Assembly: GCA_017428215.1 (NCBI GenBank)
Contig: JAFRRH010000049.1
Span: 1 to 64,000 of the forward strand
Source of the DNA: Selenomonadaceae bacterium
GTDB lineage: Bacteria; Bacillota; Negativicutes; Selenomonadales; Selenomonadaceae
Reading direction: 5' to 3'
DNA length: 64,000 bases
Below the pieces are notes generated by a model. That model was not told the DNA's origin, made no database searches, and saw only the letters and a program-made list of their open reading frames with translations. Positions 55,627 through 64,000 of the stretch are shown piece by piece; position 1 is the first letter of the stretch; each line of letters starts with the position of its first letter. The translations under genes and the position numbers were made by a program.

Positions 55627-56274
55627 TCAACTATAACGACGCATAGGAATTTTAGCCGCGGCACTTTCATATTCTATACCTTTGGGCACGTAAAGAACAA
55701 TTTTACTCGAAACCATTTCCGCTTGCCCGTCAATCGTGTAAACCGCACCAATAATAAAATCGCCAATGCGTTGCTGTTGCAATTCGTCAACGCCTTCAAA
55801 ATTCACGATAACTGCATTGTGTTTTAAAAGGTCGTCGGCAATCTGCTTAACTTGGTCGTCGAATTTTGTTGGAGCGTAAATTTTCATTGTGAGCGTTGGG
55901 GTTTTGACGACGGCAAGGCTCGGTCTTACAGACGCTTCCGCAGTGTTGTTATTGTAAGCTTCATAACGGACGCCGCCCATACTCGTAACGCCGTTTTCCG
56001 CAGTGCTTACCATTCCGCCATGTCGCGTGAAACTCATCGTTCCCGTACCGAAATTTTGTGCATAACCGCCCGTTGCTGTTTGTTTTTCTGCTTGGAATGT
56101 CTGCGCGGCAGGTTGAGCTGTTGATTGTACCGTTGGTTGTGCTGGCGCAGATTTTACTTCTTCAGCTTTAGTTTCGGCTTTTTTAGTATCTTTAACTTCC
56201 TCTTCTTCTTCGTTGGGTGGTTCAAGCGGCATGATTATGTCCGTAATTTTCCTTATCCAATCCATCAATATCAT
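55627..56274 (-). CDS. sepF: Cell division protein SepF
   Basis: A 215-residue FtsZ-bundling and membrane-tethering protein. The N-terminal amphipathic helix (MILMDWIRKITDIIM) should bind membrane. A long Glu/Ala/Gln/Thr-rich linker follows (about 20-125). The C-terminal SepF domain carries KIYAPTKFDDQVKQIADDLL, AVIVNFEGVDELQQQRIGDF and GAVYTIDGQAEMVS. The linker is longer than in Bacillus. ATG 56274 is nine bases after GGAAGGG; a TTG six codons upstream overlaps that site. It is not in the usual dcw/ylm neighbourhood. Confidence 0.9.
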   Translation of the reverse strand: MILMDWIRKITDIIMPLEPPNEEEEEVKDTKKAETKAEEVKSAPAQPTVQSTAQPAAQTFQAEKQTATGGYAQNFGTGTMSFTRHGGMVSTAENGVTSMGGVRYEAYNNNTAEASVRPSLAVVKTPTLTMKIYAPTKFDDQVKQIADDLLKHNAVIVNFEGVDELQQQRIGDFIIGAVYTIDGQAEMVSSKIVLYVPKGIEYESAAAKIPMRRYS

Positions 56275-56379
56275 ATACAATCGCCCTTCCAATTAGTGGT
56301 TTGCTTAAAGCATGCTTATTCTAACACAGCGTTTAGCAAATTGCAAAGGGTTTTTCAAGTTTTTTTCAGCTGAAAATTA

Positions 56380-57099
56380 TCAATAAAAATCTCTGAGCTT
56401 AATTGAGCAGTCGGGGTTGCGCAACTTACCAAGAGCTTTTGTTTCGACGGCTTGAATTGCACTGTCGCTGACTTTGAAAATTTTCGCGACTTCGTTAAGC
56501 GTTCTAGCTCTGCCGTCTTCCAAACCAAATCTAAGCGACAAAACTTTTTTCTCGTGCGGCGTCAAAGTGTTCATTGCTTCACCGAGCATTTCGCGCATTT
56601 GCATATTAGTCATCAAGTCAAAGTGCGTAGGAGTTTTGCTATCTTCCACGAAATCGGCAAGTGTCAAGCCCTCTATAAAATCGCCCTCGACCGCGTATTT
56701 ATCTTTATCGTTATAAGTTCTCTCGTCAATCGGCGTATCAAGTGAAACCTGCGCGGTATCTTCCATTTCACGCAAGCCACGAACGATAGCCTTTTCAATA
56801 CACTCTTCGGCGTATTCGATGAAAGTAGCGGAGCCTTTTGTGCTGAACTTTTTAACCGCCTTCATAAGTCCGATATTGCCCTCTTGAATCAAATCCGAAA
56901 ACGGCGCACCCTGTCCTGTATAATTCCGCGCTATGTTGACGACCAGCCGCAGATTTGCATTGACCAATTCCAGTTGCGCGTCCTCGTCGCCGTCCGCCGC
57001 CCTAAGTAACAACGTGTGAAATTCCTGTGCGCCCAAAAGCGGTATTCGCCGCACTTCTTCCAGATAAATTTCCACGTCCTCCAAATATTCTTGCTCCAT
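56380..57099 (-). CDS. Divergent sigma-70-family RNA polymerase sigma factor
   Basis: A 239-residue sigma factor. Region 1.2/2.1 (YLEEVRRIPLL, LELVNANLRLVVNIARNYTG) and the core-binding LIQEGNIGLMKAVKKF are well kept. Region 2.3-2.4 is not: YATWWIRQAITRA of primary sigma factors reads YAEECIEKAIVRGL here, losing the paired Trp. Region 3 is almost absent. Region 4 (LTPHEKKVLSLRFGLEDGRARTLNEVAKIF) is present, but the recognition helix reads KVSDSAIQAVETKAL. It therefore probably binds core polymerase but recognises unusual promoters. No anti-sigma factor gene is obvious nearby. Confidence 0.85.
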   Translation of the reverse strand: MEQEYLEDVEIYLEEVRRIPLLGAQEFHTLLLRAADGDEDAQLELVNANLRLVVNIARNYTGQGAPFSDLIQEGNIGLMKAVKKFSTKGSATFIEYAEECIEKAIVRGLREMEDTAQVSLDTPIDERTYNDKDKYAVEGDFIEGLTLADFVEDSKTPTHFDLMTNMQMREMLGEAMNTLTPHEKKVLSLRFGLEDGRARTLNEVAKIFKVSDSAIQAVETKALGKLRNPDCSIKLRDFY

Positions 57100-57175
57100 A
57101 ACTTACACCGCCTTTATCAGAAAATTTTTTTCAGTGTTCGATATTTCGGCGGGTAAATCCTTCACGTTCAAATAA

Positions 57176-58993
57176 TTATTTTCGGGCGTTTTTGGCGGCG
57201 CGTCCGCGAGTAGTTCTGTCGAGAATTGCCTTGCGCAAGCGAATACTTTTCGGCGTGACCTCAACAAGTTCGTCGTCGTTGATATATTCCATTGCCTGCT
57301 CCAAACTCATAAAACGCGGCGGCACAAGTCTAATAGCCTCATCAGCATTACTGGAGCGGATATTCGTTTGATGTTTCTGCTTGCATGGATTAATATCAAT
57401 GTCCATGTCACGGGAATTTTCGCCAACAATCATGCCCTCGTAAACTTTTTGACCAGGCTCAATGAACATAACGCCTCTATCCTGCAAGTTGAAAATTCCA
57501 TAACCAGTCGTTTCGCCCTGCTCAAAGGCAACCAAACTGCCGCGACTGCGACCAGGAATATCGCCCTTGTAAGGCTCGTAGCCGTGAAAAATGTGATTCA
57601 TTATGCCGTTGCCGCGTGTCGAAGTCAAAAGCTCCGAACGAAAACCTATCAATCCCCGCGCAGGTATCAAAAAGTTTAGCCGCATATAACCTGCGACATT
57701 CTGCATATTCTTTAACTCGGCTTTGCGTCGTCCTAAACTTTCCATAACCGTGCCCATATAATCTTGTGACACTTCAACAGTTAAATTCTCTATCGGCTCG
57801 TATTTTTGCCCGTCAATCAGCTTATAAACCACTTCGGGCTTGCCAATTTGCATTTCGTAACCTTCGCGGCGCATAGTCTCAATCAAAATCGATAAATGAA
57901 GTTCACCGCGTCCGCTAACTTTGAACACGTCAGCTGAATCCGTTTCCTCGACGCGTAAGGCAACGTTCGTTTGAGCTTCTTTAAATAATCTGTCGCGAAT
58001 GTGGCGGCTCGTTAAAAATTGTCCTTCCGTGCCCGCGAACGGACTTGTATTAACTCCGAATGTCACGCTTAAGGTCGGCTCGTCCACGCGAATTGACGGT
58101 AAAGCTTCGGGGTGCTCCACGTCGGCAACCGTATCGCCGATTGAAACTTCACTTAAGCCCGTTAACGCGACAATTTCGCCCATTTGCGCCTCTGCAGTCT
58201 CGACGCGATTCAAGCCGTCATAAGTGAAAACTTTGCCGACTTTAACCTTTTTAATGCCGCCCTCGCTCATAAGGGCAATCGTTTCGCCCGATTTAATTTT
58301 CCCGCGCTGAACTCGCCCGATTGCAATTTTTCCAACATAATCATCAGCTTCAAGCGTTGTAACGACAAGTTGTAATGGCGCGTCAAGTTCACCTTCGGGC
58401 GGCGGAATTTCTTTTAAAATAGTGTCCATTAGCGGTTGAAGATTTTTACTCTCGTCGTGTATATCGCGCTTGGCAATGCCCGCCTTAGCCGCCGTATAAA
58501 CTACAGGAAAATCAAGTTGCTCGTCATCGGCGTCAAGCTCCATAAAAAGTTCTAAAACTTCGTCGTAAACTTCATCGACGCGAGCTTCTGGGCGGTCAAT
58601 TTTATTTATTACGACAACCGGCTTGAGTTTATGTTCCAAAGCTTTGCGCAAAACGTATTTTGTTTGCGGCATGGGACCTTCAAAAGCGTCGACCAAAAGT
58701 AAAACGCCGTCAACCATGTTTAAAACGCGCTCAACCTCGCCGCCGAAATCTGCATGTCCTGGCGTGTCGACGATATTTATCTTGACGCCCTTATAAAAAA
58801 TCGCCGTGTTCTTTGAAAGAATGGTTATACCGCGTTCGCGTTCCAAATCGCCGCTGTCCATGACGCGCTCGGCTACCTGCTCATTTTTGCGGAAGATATG
58901 ACTTTGCTTTAACATAGCGTCAACCAATGTCGTTTTGCCGTGATCTACGTGCGCGATTATCGCTATATTTCTACGTTCAGAATTTACTCCCAT
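57176..58993 (-). CDS. typA: Ribosome-associated GTPase BipA/TypA
   Basis: A 605-residue translational GTPase of the BipA family, involved in ribosome assembly and stress or cold adaptation. The P-loop is AHVDHGKTT, followed by [24 protein letters not shown] and NKIDRPEAR. The BipA-specific C-terminal part includes [13 protein letters not shown] [18 protein letters not shown] and [21 protein letters not shown] 58993 follows AAAGGAGGAAATTCA; a longer upstream frame has no ribosome binding site. Confidence 0.96.
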   Translation of the reverse strand: MGVNSERRNIAIIAHVDHGKTTLVDAMLKQSHIFRKNEQVAERVMDSGDLERERGITILSKNTAIFYKGVKINIVDTPGHADFGGEVERVLNMVDGVLLLVDAFEGPMPQTKYVLRKALEHKLKPVVVINKIDRPEARVDEVYDEVLELFMELDADDEQLDFPVVYTAAKAGIAKRDIHDESKNLQPLMDTILKEIPPPEGELDAPLQLVVTTLEADDYVGKIAIGRVQRGKIKSGETIALMSEGGIKKVKVGKVFTYDGLNRVETAEAQMGEIVALTGLSEVSIGDTVADVEHPEALPSIRVDEPTLSVTFGVNTSPFAGTEGQFLTSRHIRDRLFKEAQTNVALRVEETDSADVFKVSGRGELHLSILIETMRREGYEMQIGKPEVVYKLIDGQKYEPIENLTVEVSQDYMGTVMESLGRRKAELKNMQNVAGYMRLNFLIPARGLIGFRSELLTSTRGNGIMNHIFHGYEPYKGDIPGRSRGSLVAFEQGETTGYGIFNLQDRGVMFIEPGQKVYEGMIVGENSRDMDIDINPCKQKHQTNIRSSNADEAIRLVPPRFMSLEQAMEYINDDELVEVTPKSIRLRKAILDRTTRGRAAKNARK

Positions 58994-59051
58994 TGAATTT
59001 CCTCCTTTGAAAACTTTGGCTATTATACGTTCAAAAATTTTTATACGCAAC

Positions 59052-59079
59052 AAAAAAATCCCGCCAATGTCGACGGGAT
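59052..59079 (-). terminator. Terminator after the RTX-repeat gene
   Basis: On the minus strand ATCCCGTCGACATTGGCGGGAT folds as an inverted repeat and is followed by TTTTTTTG. Confidence 0.8.
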
Positions 59080-59098
59080 AAATTTTTTGCCGCGCAGA

Positions 59099-60841
59099 TT
59101 ATTGTTTTTTAAAATTGGAGCCGCTGATTTTATAAACGCTGTTGTTAATGTGGAAAGTCGTCGCGGTAAAATCTTTTAAGGTTATGGAATTGCCGCCGCT
59201 TAATTTCAACGTGACAGCTTTATCATTTTTGCTATAAGAGCCGCTAAAGTCAAGATTATTAAGCCTTAGCGTGTCCTTATTATCAAAACCAAAAATCGTA
59301 TCGTCGCCATCGCCTTTGAAATACATAAAAACATCTGAACCGTCGCCACCATAGAGTGAATCATTGCCTGCGTCGCCCCATAAAGTGTCATTTCCTTTGC
59401 CGCCGACAAGGGTATCGTCGCCATTGGAGCCGTAAAGCTTATCATTGCCAGCATTGCCAACTAGTGAATCGTTGCCAGCTCTGCCGTAAAGCGAATCATT
59501 TTTTGAGCCGCCGATTATAGTGTTATCAAGCCCGTTGCCAGTGATTTTAATTGCTTTTGTTCGCGACGAGGCGTCAATAACTTCGGTTGTGGCGTCTACT
59601 GTCACGGGTGATTTTGTCGAGTTCGTCAAGGTTAAAATTTTATTATCGTTAATGTTTATGCTCCCTAAACTTGCCGCACCGTCCAAAGTTATTTTTCCCT
59701 TGCCGACAGTGACAATAATATCGTCGCCGCTCGTTTTTGTCGAGTAAGTTCCTTTTCCATTTCCGATTTGCAACGTCGAAGTGCTGTTGAATCCATAAAC
59801 ATAATCATTTCCGTCGCCTGAAGTGTATTTTAAAAAAATATTTTCGCCGTTATTGTTGTAAATCGAATCGTTGCCAGTTCCGCCTGTAATTGTAATATCC
59901 GTATCACCTTCACTGGTTACAAGAATATCATCACCCGCACCGCCGCTCATTGATATATTTGAGGAAAAAGCGTTAAGGATAAAATCATTTCCGTTCCCGC
60001 CGTTTATTGTTACGAAAGAGTCGAAATTTTCAACGGAATCATTGCCGTTGCCGCCGAGTACTGTAACGTATTTCCCGCCGCGATTTTCAATGTAATCATT
60101 CCCTGCGCCGCCGTTTACGCTGACTTCGTTTCCGTCGTTAATAAAAATCGAATCATCATCTGCGCCGGTGTCGATTGTGACTTTCGAGCCAGCATTGTTG
60201 ATTCTGTCCTGTTCTTTGCCGCTTAAGACTGAAACATTGTCGCCGGAGGTGTTAATAAGGTCACACAAATTGCCGCCTTTGACAGTTACGTTATCAGCAA
60301 GGTTTCTGACGTAATTTGGACGCGCCGACTTGCCGTTAATCTTAATATTTGCAGTTTCGTTGTAAACGTCATTGACAACCTTAACATTTTTAGTTGAAGT
60401 GGCGATATTGGGCGGAGAATAGGCAGAACCTACGAGCGTGACAGTATTTTTTCCGATTTTGATGAGTAAATCGTCACCGCTACGCAAAGTTTCAAAATTT
60501 ACGCCGTTGACAACGAAACTTTCAATTCCATGAAAGCCATAGAGTAAATCGTTGCCGTCGCCTTTATTGTAGACGAAAATTGCGCCGACTTCATCGTTAT
60601 AAATGGTGTCATTGCCTTTTCCGCCGAGAATCGTAGCGTTATTAACGTTATAGTCGCGAAAATTGTAGATTACATCATTACCTGCGCCGCCGTTAATTGA
60701 ATCGTAACCGCCGCTGTTGTTAATGGTGTCGTTGCCGCTACCCGCGTTGATTGTTACATTCGAGCCGCTGTTTGTGATTGAATCAGCCGAGCTTGTGCCC
60801 TTAACAATTACGCCGTCTTTGTCGTTAGTTTTCACAGCCAT
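59099..60841 (-). CDS. RTX-type (hemolysin-like) calcium-binding repeat protein
   Basis: A 580-residue protein made almost entirely of glycine/aspartate-rich nonapeptide repeats (GGxGNDxhx), forming parallel beta-roll calcium sites. Examples are NAGSGNDTINN, GGAGNDVIYN, GGNGNDSVEN and the dense C-terminal block GRAGNDSLVGNAGNDKLYGS. The repeats alternate with three similar modules carrying (K)GDGNDLLYGF, SGDGNDYVYGF and KGDGDDTIFGF, each followed by a V/L-rich strand (GKNTVTLVGSA, GKGKITLDGAA, GGNSITLKDF). There is no N-terminal signal peptide, consistent with type I secretion, but no transporter genes are adjacent. ATG 60841 follows GGGAGGTG. It is probably a secreted adhesin or matrix protein. 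Confidence 0.88.
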   Translation of the reverse strand: MAVKTNDKDGVIVKGTSSADSITNSGSNVTINAGSGNDTINNSGGYDSINGGAGNDVIYNFRDYNVNNATILGGKGNDTIYNDEVGAIFVYNKGDGNDLLYGFHGIESFVVNGVNFETLRSGDDLLIKIGKNTVTLVGSAYSPPNIATSTKNVKVVNDVYNETANIKINGKSARPNYVRNLADNVTVKGGNLCDLINTSGDNVSVLSGKEQDRINNAGSKVTIDTGADDDSIFINDGNEVSVNGGAGNDYIENRGGKYVTVLGGNGNDSVENFDSFVTINGGNGNDFILNAFSSNISMSGGAGDDILVTSEGDTDITITGGTGNDSIYNNNGENIFLKYTSGDGNDYVYGFNSTSTLQIGNGKGTYSTKTSGDDIIVTVGKGKITLDGAASLGSININDNKILTLTNSTKSPVTVDATTEVIDASSRTKAIKITGNGLDNTIIGGSKNDSLYGRAGNDSLVGNAGNDKLYGSNGDDTLVGGKGNDTLWGDAGNDSLYGGDGSDVFMYFKGDGDDTIFGFDNKDTLRLNNLDFSGSYSKNDKAVTLKLSGGNSITLKDFTATTFHINNSVYKISGSNFKKQ

Positions 60842-60878
60842 AAAAACACCTCCCAAAAACTTTTAATCTATTATATCC

Positions 60879-60904
60879 AAAAAAAATCCCGCAACAATGG
60901 CGGG
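60879..60904 (-). terminator. Terminator after the aminotransferase gene
   Basis: On the minus strand CCCGCCATTGTTGCGGG folds as a short GC stem followed by ATTTTTTTT. Confidence 0.8.
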
Positions 60905-60913
60905 AAAAAATTT

Positions 60914-62134
60914 TTATCTCATAGCGCGAAGAATCTTTTCTGCGATGCCGTGCATTTTCTCAAGAGAAGTTGAACAAGCCGCCACTCTGATTCCCAATTT
61001 CAACGGGACGGCAAAAATTAATTCGTCGTGGAGTTTTTTACAGACGGCGGCGGGATTTTCGGCAGGCACCGCGATAAAAAATCCGCCCTTGTACGGCACG
61101 ACACGTAAGCCGCACTCTTTAGCTTCAGTTACGAAAACATCTGCGCGGCGTTTAACCATTTTATAAAGTTCACTGCGCTCCGCTTCGTATTGCGCGATAA
61201 CGTCTTTATTGGAATTGATTTTGACGAACAAAGCTTGAGCACCGCGATTTATATTCGACCACGTGGCGCGGCAAGAATATTTGCTGACGTTTTTAAATTC
61301 GTCGATAATTTCCTCGCTTGACGACACGCCAATTAACGCGCCTGTCCTCTGTCCGTAGAAAGTATAGCTCTTTGACATGCTGAACGCTATCATTACGAAG
61401 AGATTTTCGGGCAAGTTGGAAAATTTATTCATGAAAGCTCGCGTAGAATTTTTTTTGCCAGCAAAATCAATATAAGCAATGTCAACAAGCAGAGAAATTT
61501 TTTTGCCCGCTGAAGTTTGAGCCTTCAAAACGTCAAGAACTTTATCCCATTCGTCGGAGGTTAGTGCGTAGCCCGTCGGATTGTGCGCAGGCGAATTTAT
61601 AATCACGAGCAAAGATTTTTGTTTCTTCAAGAGCGCGTCAACCTTAACGGCAAAGTCACTAAGATTAAAGCTCAAGGCGTCGTCGAACAGTTTAAAAGTT
61701 TCAAGTCGCTTGCCAGTCTCGTTGCAAATAATATCGTAAGTGCCCCAACGCCAATCCGAAGTTAAAACAGCGTCGCCGCGTTCGGCATAGTTAGCAATGG
61801 CATGATGAATTGCGCCCGTGCCGCCAGCCGTCGCCACCGCTCCAAAATATCCTTCGGGCTTGTTGTCGGCAAAAGTTAAATCAATCACAGCGTCGAGGTA
61901 AGCGGGCAGTCCGGAAATCGGAGCGTAGGCAACCAACTCTGAAAATTCCATTGAACGAAAAACTTTTTCCACAGTCGGGAGCGTTGCGAGCTTGCCCGCC
62001 TCGTCGAGTACTACGCCGATTGTAGCGTTGGTTACTGCGTTCGTTCCGTGAATTTTTATCGCCTCGTTGCAAGCTTGGTTAGCGTCAAAGATTGCGTCCT
62101 TTAACTTCCTTCCTGCCGCATGTGTTGCTGTCAT
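60914..62134 (-). CDS. Class I/II pyridoxal-phosphate aminotransferase
   Basis: A 406-residue fold-type I aminotransferase. ATAGGTGAIHHAI near residue 100 is the phosphate-binding turn, NSPAHNPTGYAL the Asn-Pro-Thr-Gly substrate loop, and MIAFSMSKSYTFYGQRTG carries the PLP lysine. The C-terminal GGFFIAVPAENP is the small-domain strand. The sequence is closest in feel to aromatic/aspartate-type transaminases, but the amino-acid specificity cannot be set. ATG 62134 is 10 bases after GGAGGG; an upstream start would cross that site. It is monocistronic between two terminators. Confidence 0.88.
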   Translation of the reverse strand: MTATHAAGRKLKDAIFDANQACNEAIKIHGTNAVTNATIGVVLDEAGKLATLPTVEKVFRSMEFSELVAYAPISGLPAYLDAVIDLTFADNKPEGYFGAVATAGGTGAIHHAIANYAERGDAVLTSDWRWGTYDIICNETGKRLETFKLFDDALSFNLSDFAVKVDALLKKQKSLLVIINSPAHNPTGYALTSDEWDKVLDVLKAQTSAGKKISLLVDIAYIDFAGKKNSTRAFMNKFSNLPENLFVMIAFSMSKSYTFYGQRTGALIGVSSSEEIIDEFKNVSKYSCRATWSNINRGAQALFVKINSNKDVIAQYEAERSELYKMVKRRADVFVTEAKECGLRVVPYKGGFFIAVPAENPAAVCKKLHDELIFAVPLKLGIRVAACSTSLEKMHGIAEKILRAMR

Positions 62135-62226
62135 GTTTAAAAATCCCTCCAAAAAATTTTTTCAACGCGCAGATTATAGCTGTTTGCGTTCGTTTAGCAA
62201 AGTTTTTCGCCAATGTATTCAAGTAT

Positions 62227-63441
62227 TCACGTTAAATCGCTTGCACTTTGGCGCGCTGAACCAAATTTTCCGCAACGTATTAAAATCCACAGCAAGATTG
62301 ATAACGTCGTCGCAGTCGTCATAATCATTCCTAAGCCGTTGATAAAATTGCTCCAAGGCAACGTTCCCAACATCATGCCTAAGCTCCCGAATAACGTCGG
62401 CACGAAATTTATAATCGACGCGGCAGTCCCAACATTTTCTTTAGCTTCCATCAACAAAATTTCCATTGAGAAAGGACGAGCAACCGCGCCAATCACCGTG
62501 AACGGCAGGAACGCCAGCAAAAACATTACCGCGCTCGATTGCCCTATCGTCAACACTAAAATTCCGCTCGTCATTGCCACAAAAAAACACAGCCTCAACA
62601 TTGAGATATTCGACAAATTATTTTTTAGCTTGAGATATAAAATTGGTCCCGCGATTGACGCCGCAGAGTTAACTGCAAAGAAATAACTGTACTCTTGCGC
62701 TGTCAAGTTAAAATGTTCCACGTAAATAAATGATGACGCACTCAAATATGCCATGTACGGCTTGGATAAAAATGCAAACATTATCAGCACTGCCATAAAA
62801 TATTTTTCCCGCGCCACTTCAGCCAAAAGTGTTAACGAATTTAAAATTTCTCCCTGATAACGTCTATGCTCCGGCAATGTTTCACAAAACAAAAACGCGA
62901 CGATTAAATTTATCGTTCCCAAAATCGTCAGCAGATAAAACGAGCCGCGCCAATCCGTGAACGTCAATAACACTCCTCCGACTAGCGGCGCAACCATTGG
63001 AGCAATTACTCCCAACGCTTGAGTGATTGCTAAAATTTTTCTCATAACTTGTCCGCGAAAGCAATCTTTAATTAATGCCGTTGAAACCGTTATCACCGCG
63101 CCCGAACCAATCGCCTGAAAAAATCTGCCCGCTAATAAAAAATAAATGTTTGCAGAGACCGCGCAGGCAAATGACGCCGCTGTATAAATCGCTGCGCCAA
63201 AAATTAAAATCGGTCGCCGACCAAATTTGTCCGACAAAGGTCCGAATAACACCATTGACACCGCGAACACGAAAAAAAATATCGTCAGCGTCAATCCAAC
63301 TAAAAATTCGCTCGCAGAAAAATAATTTCCCATTTCGGGCAACGCTGGCAAATATAAATCCGTTGAAAGCGGGATAAACATGTTTATAAAAGTTATGTAA
63401 GCTATCATTGCCGAGATTGAAAGATATTTTTGCCGCCTCAT
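62227..63441 (-). CDS. Bcr/CflA-type MFS drug exporter
   Basis: A 404-residue inner-membrane transporter with 12 hydrophobic segments. FIPLSTDLYLPALPEMGNYF in helix 1 and GPLSDKFGRRPILIFGA in loop 2-3 (the MFS signature) are characteristic of the Bcr/CflA drug-resistance subfamily (DHA1). RFFQAIGSGAVITVSTALI follows in helix 4, and APMVAPLVGGVLLTFTDWRG in helix 5 is motif C. The substrate is not predictable. The ATG at 63441 has no strong site; the gene is flanked by unrelated genes. Confidence 0.9.
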   Translation of the reverse strand: MRRQKYLSISAMIAYITFINMFIPLSTDLYLPALPEMGNYFSASEFLVGLTLTIFFFVFAVSMVLFGPLSDKFGRRPILIFGAAIYTAASFACAVSANIYFLLAGRFFQAIGSGAVITVSTALIKDCFRGQVMRKILAITQALGVIAPMVAPLVGGVLLTFTDWRGSFYLLTILGTINLIVAFLFCETLPEHRRYQGEILNSLTLLAEVAREKYFMAVLIMFAFLSKPYMAYLSASSFIYVEHFNLTAQEYSYFFAVNSAASIAGPILYLKLKNNLSNISMLRLCFFVAMTSGILVLTIGQSSAVMFLLAFLPFTVIGAVARPFSMEILLMEAKENVGTAASIINFVPTLFGSLGMMLGTLPWSNFINGLGMIMTTATTLSILLWILIRCGKFGSARQSASDLT

Positions 63442-63502
63442 TTAATCGCCTCGCTAAAGTTTTTACGATTTATTATCATGCAGAAAAATTTTTATGTCAA
63501 TG

Positions 63503-63530
63503 AAAAAATCCCTCTCGCTTAGGAGAGGGG
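63503..63530 (-). terminator. Terminator after the right-edge methyltransferase
   Basis: On the minus strand CCCTCTCCTAAGCGAGAGGG forms a 7-bp stem with a six-base loop, followed by ATTTTTTC. Confidence 0.8.
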
Positions 63531-63561
63531 CACTTTTTGTAAAATTTGTCATTCTAACAAA

Positions 63562-64000
63562 CTATCTGAGTTTCACTGCATATTCCCAACGTACTGGATG
63601 AACCATATCATAGATCGTAACGTCACGATGTTTAAGATAAAATTCTTGCAGTTCAGGATAACGATAAAGTTCGCTGGCTTTGGCGTAGATTAAAATGTTT
63701 TGACGATACCAACAAGATATTTTATCATTGTCCCAGATTTTGGGTCGAATACAATCAATGCCGACGTATCCAAAGCGCAAAAATTTTTTAGCCCAATAAG
63801 ATTGCCATTGCTCGTTTATATGATTGGTGCCGCCTTGACGTGGAATTGCCGCGCTGAATAAAATTACGTCGCTCATCAAAGTTAAATCTTCGACAAAAGA
63901 ATCTGCACGTGCCGGAGTTAGATGTTCGCCGACTTCAAGGCTCATCGCCAAATCGAAATGATATTCAAAAGTTACGCGCTCCTCAAGGTTGGCGGGATGA
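63562..64000 (-). CDS. SAM-dependent methyltransferase, C-terminal part (runs off right edge)
   Basis: The minus-strand frame is open to the window end, so the start lies beyond base 64000. The visible 145 residues include HPANLEERVTFEYHFDLAMS, LEVGEHLTPARADSFVEDLT (motif II/III of class I methyltransferases of the type seen in polysaccharide clusters), VILFSAAIPRQGG and HINEQWQSYWAKKF. The end is KHRDVTIYDMVHPVRWEYAV. Similar proteins act on surface-glycan sugars or lie next to FkbM-type enzymes. The SAM glycine loop must be encoded outside the window. Confidence 0.8.
   Translation of the reverse strand, partial: HPANLEERVTFEYHFDLAMSLEVGEHLTPARADSFVEDLTLMSDVILFSAAIPRQGGTNHINEQWQSYWAKKFLRFGYVGIDCIRPKIWDNDKISCWYRQNILIYAKASELYRYPELQEFYLKHRDVTIYDMVHPVRWEYAVKLR

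Noticed and set aside
59266..60095. Several short frames within the RTX gene
   Set aside because: They arise from the periodic repeat DNA in other frames and mirror its 27-bp period.

Overview
The window reads as chromosome of a member of the Negativicutes (Firmicutes with an outer membrane), probably Selenomonadales-like. This is inferred from gene content: Firmicutes-style genes (Rex, SepF, zinc-type S14, a YqhQ/DUF1385 protein, BipA, CsaB) occur beside envelope genes expected of an LPS-bearing cell (an LptA/OstA-like periplasmic protein, an O-antigen-ligase-type membrane protein, several sugar/FkbM methyltransferases). TTG and GTG starts are unusually common and most genes have a clear GGAGG-type ribosome binding site.

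Layout. 1-1270: a graveyard of mobile elements (IS5-type transposase remnant, group II intron/reverse transcriptase remnant, internally deleted IS256-type transposase). 1535-9857 (+): valS-folC-O-antigen ligase-rex-secG-esterase, then a CcmC-like protein and an LptA-like protein. 9854-13888 (-): chemotaxis receptor, YqhQ, ribosomal protein L31 and a twice-frameshifted sugar O-methyltransferase with a G10 tract. 14039-22515 (+): ClpX, FkbM methyltransferase, ROK kinase, methionine importer metNI, metK and a branching enzyme. 22516-24450: a second decay zone with an ORF-less group II intron, a terminal-repeat-bounded IS5 deletion derivative and a collapsed BrnT/BrnA toxin-antitoxin remnant. 24448-45896 (-): an FHA protein, then a nearly uninterrupted run of ribosomal and translation genes, read from a strong promoter at about 45950 as rpsL-rpsG-fusA-tuf, then the S10, spc and alpha clusters. 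Three metabolic genes (deoC and two VOC/glyoxalase paralogues) are embedded in that run.

46172-64000: orphan azlD; a compact convergent locus that looks like a type I toxin-antitoxin system; a TIGR04076 protein; rsmB; a TlpA / small CXXC protein / NapH-like ferredoxin redox operon; csaB; folE2; a decayed nonribosomal peptide synthetase locus (condensation, carrier, thioester reductase, MATE exporter and phosphopantetheinyl transferase fragments); an Orn/Lys/Arg decarboxylase; sepF; a divergent sigma-70-like factor; bipA/typA; a large RTX-type calcium-binding repeat protein; an aminotransferase; a Bcr/CflA-type exporter; and a methyltransferase running off the right edge.

The most interesting item is the putative type I toxin-antitoxin locus at 46474-46808. 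A 24-residue hydrophobic peptide gene on the minus strand has its own promoter and terminator. A perfect-consensus promoter drives a short opposite RNA that overlaps the 3' part of the toxin message.
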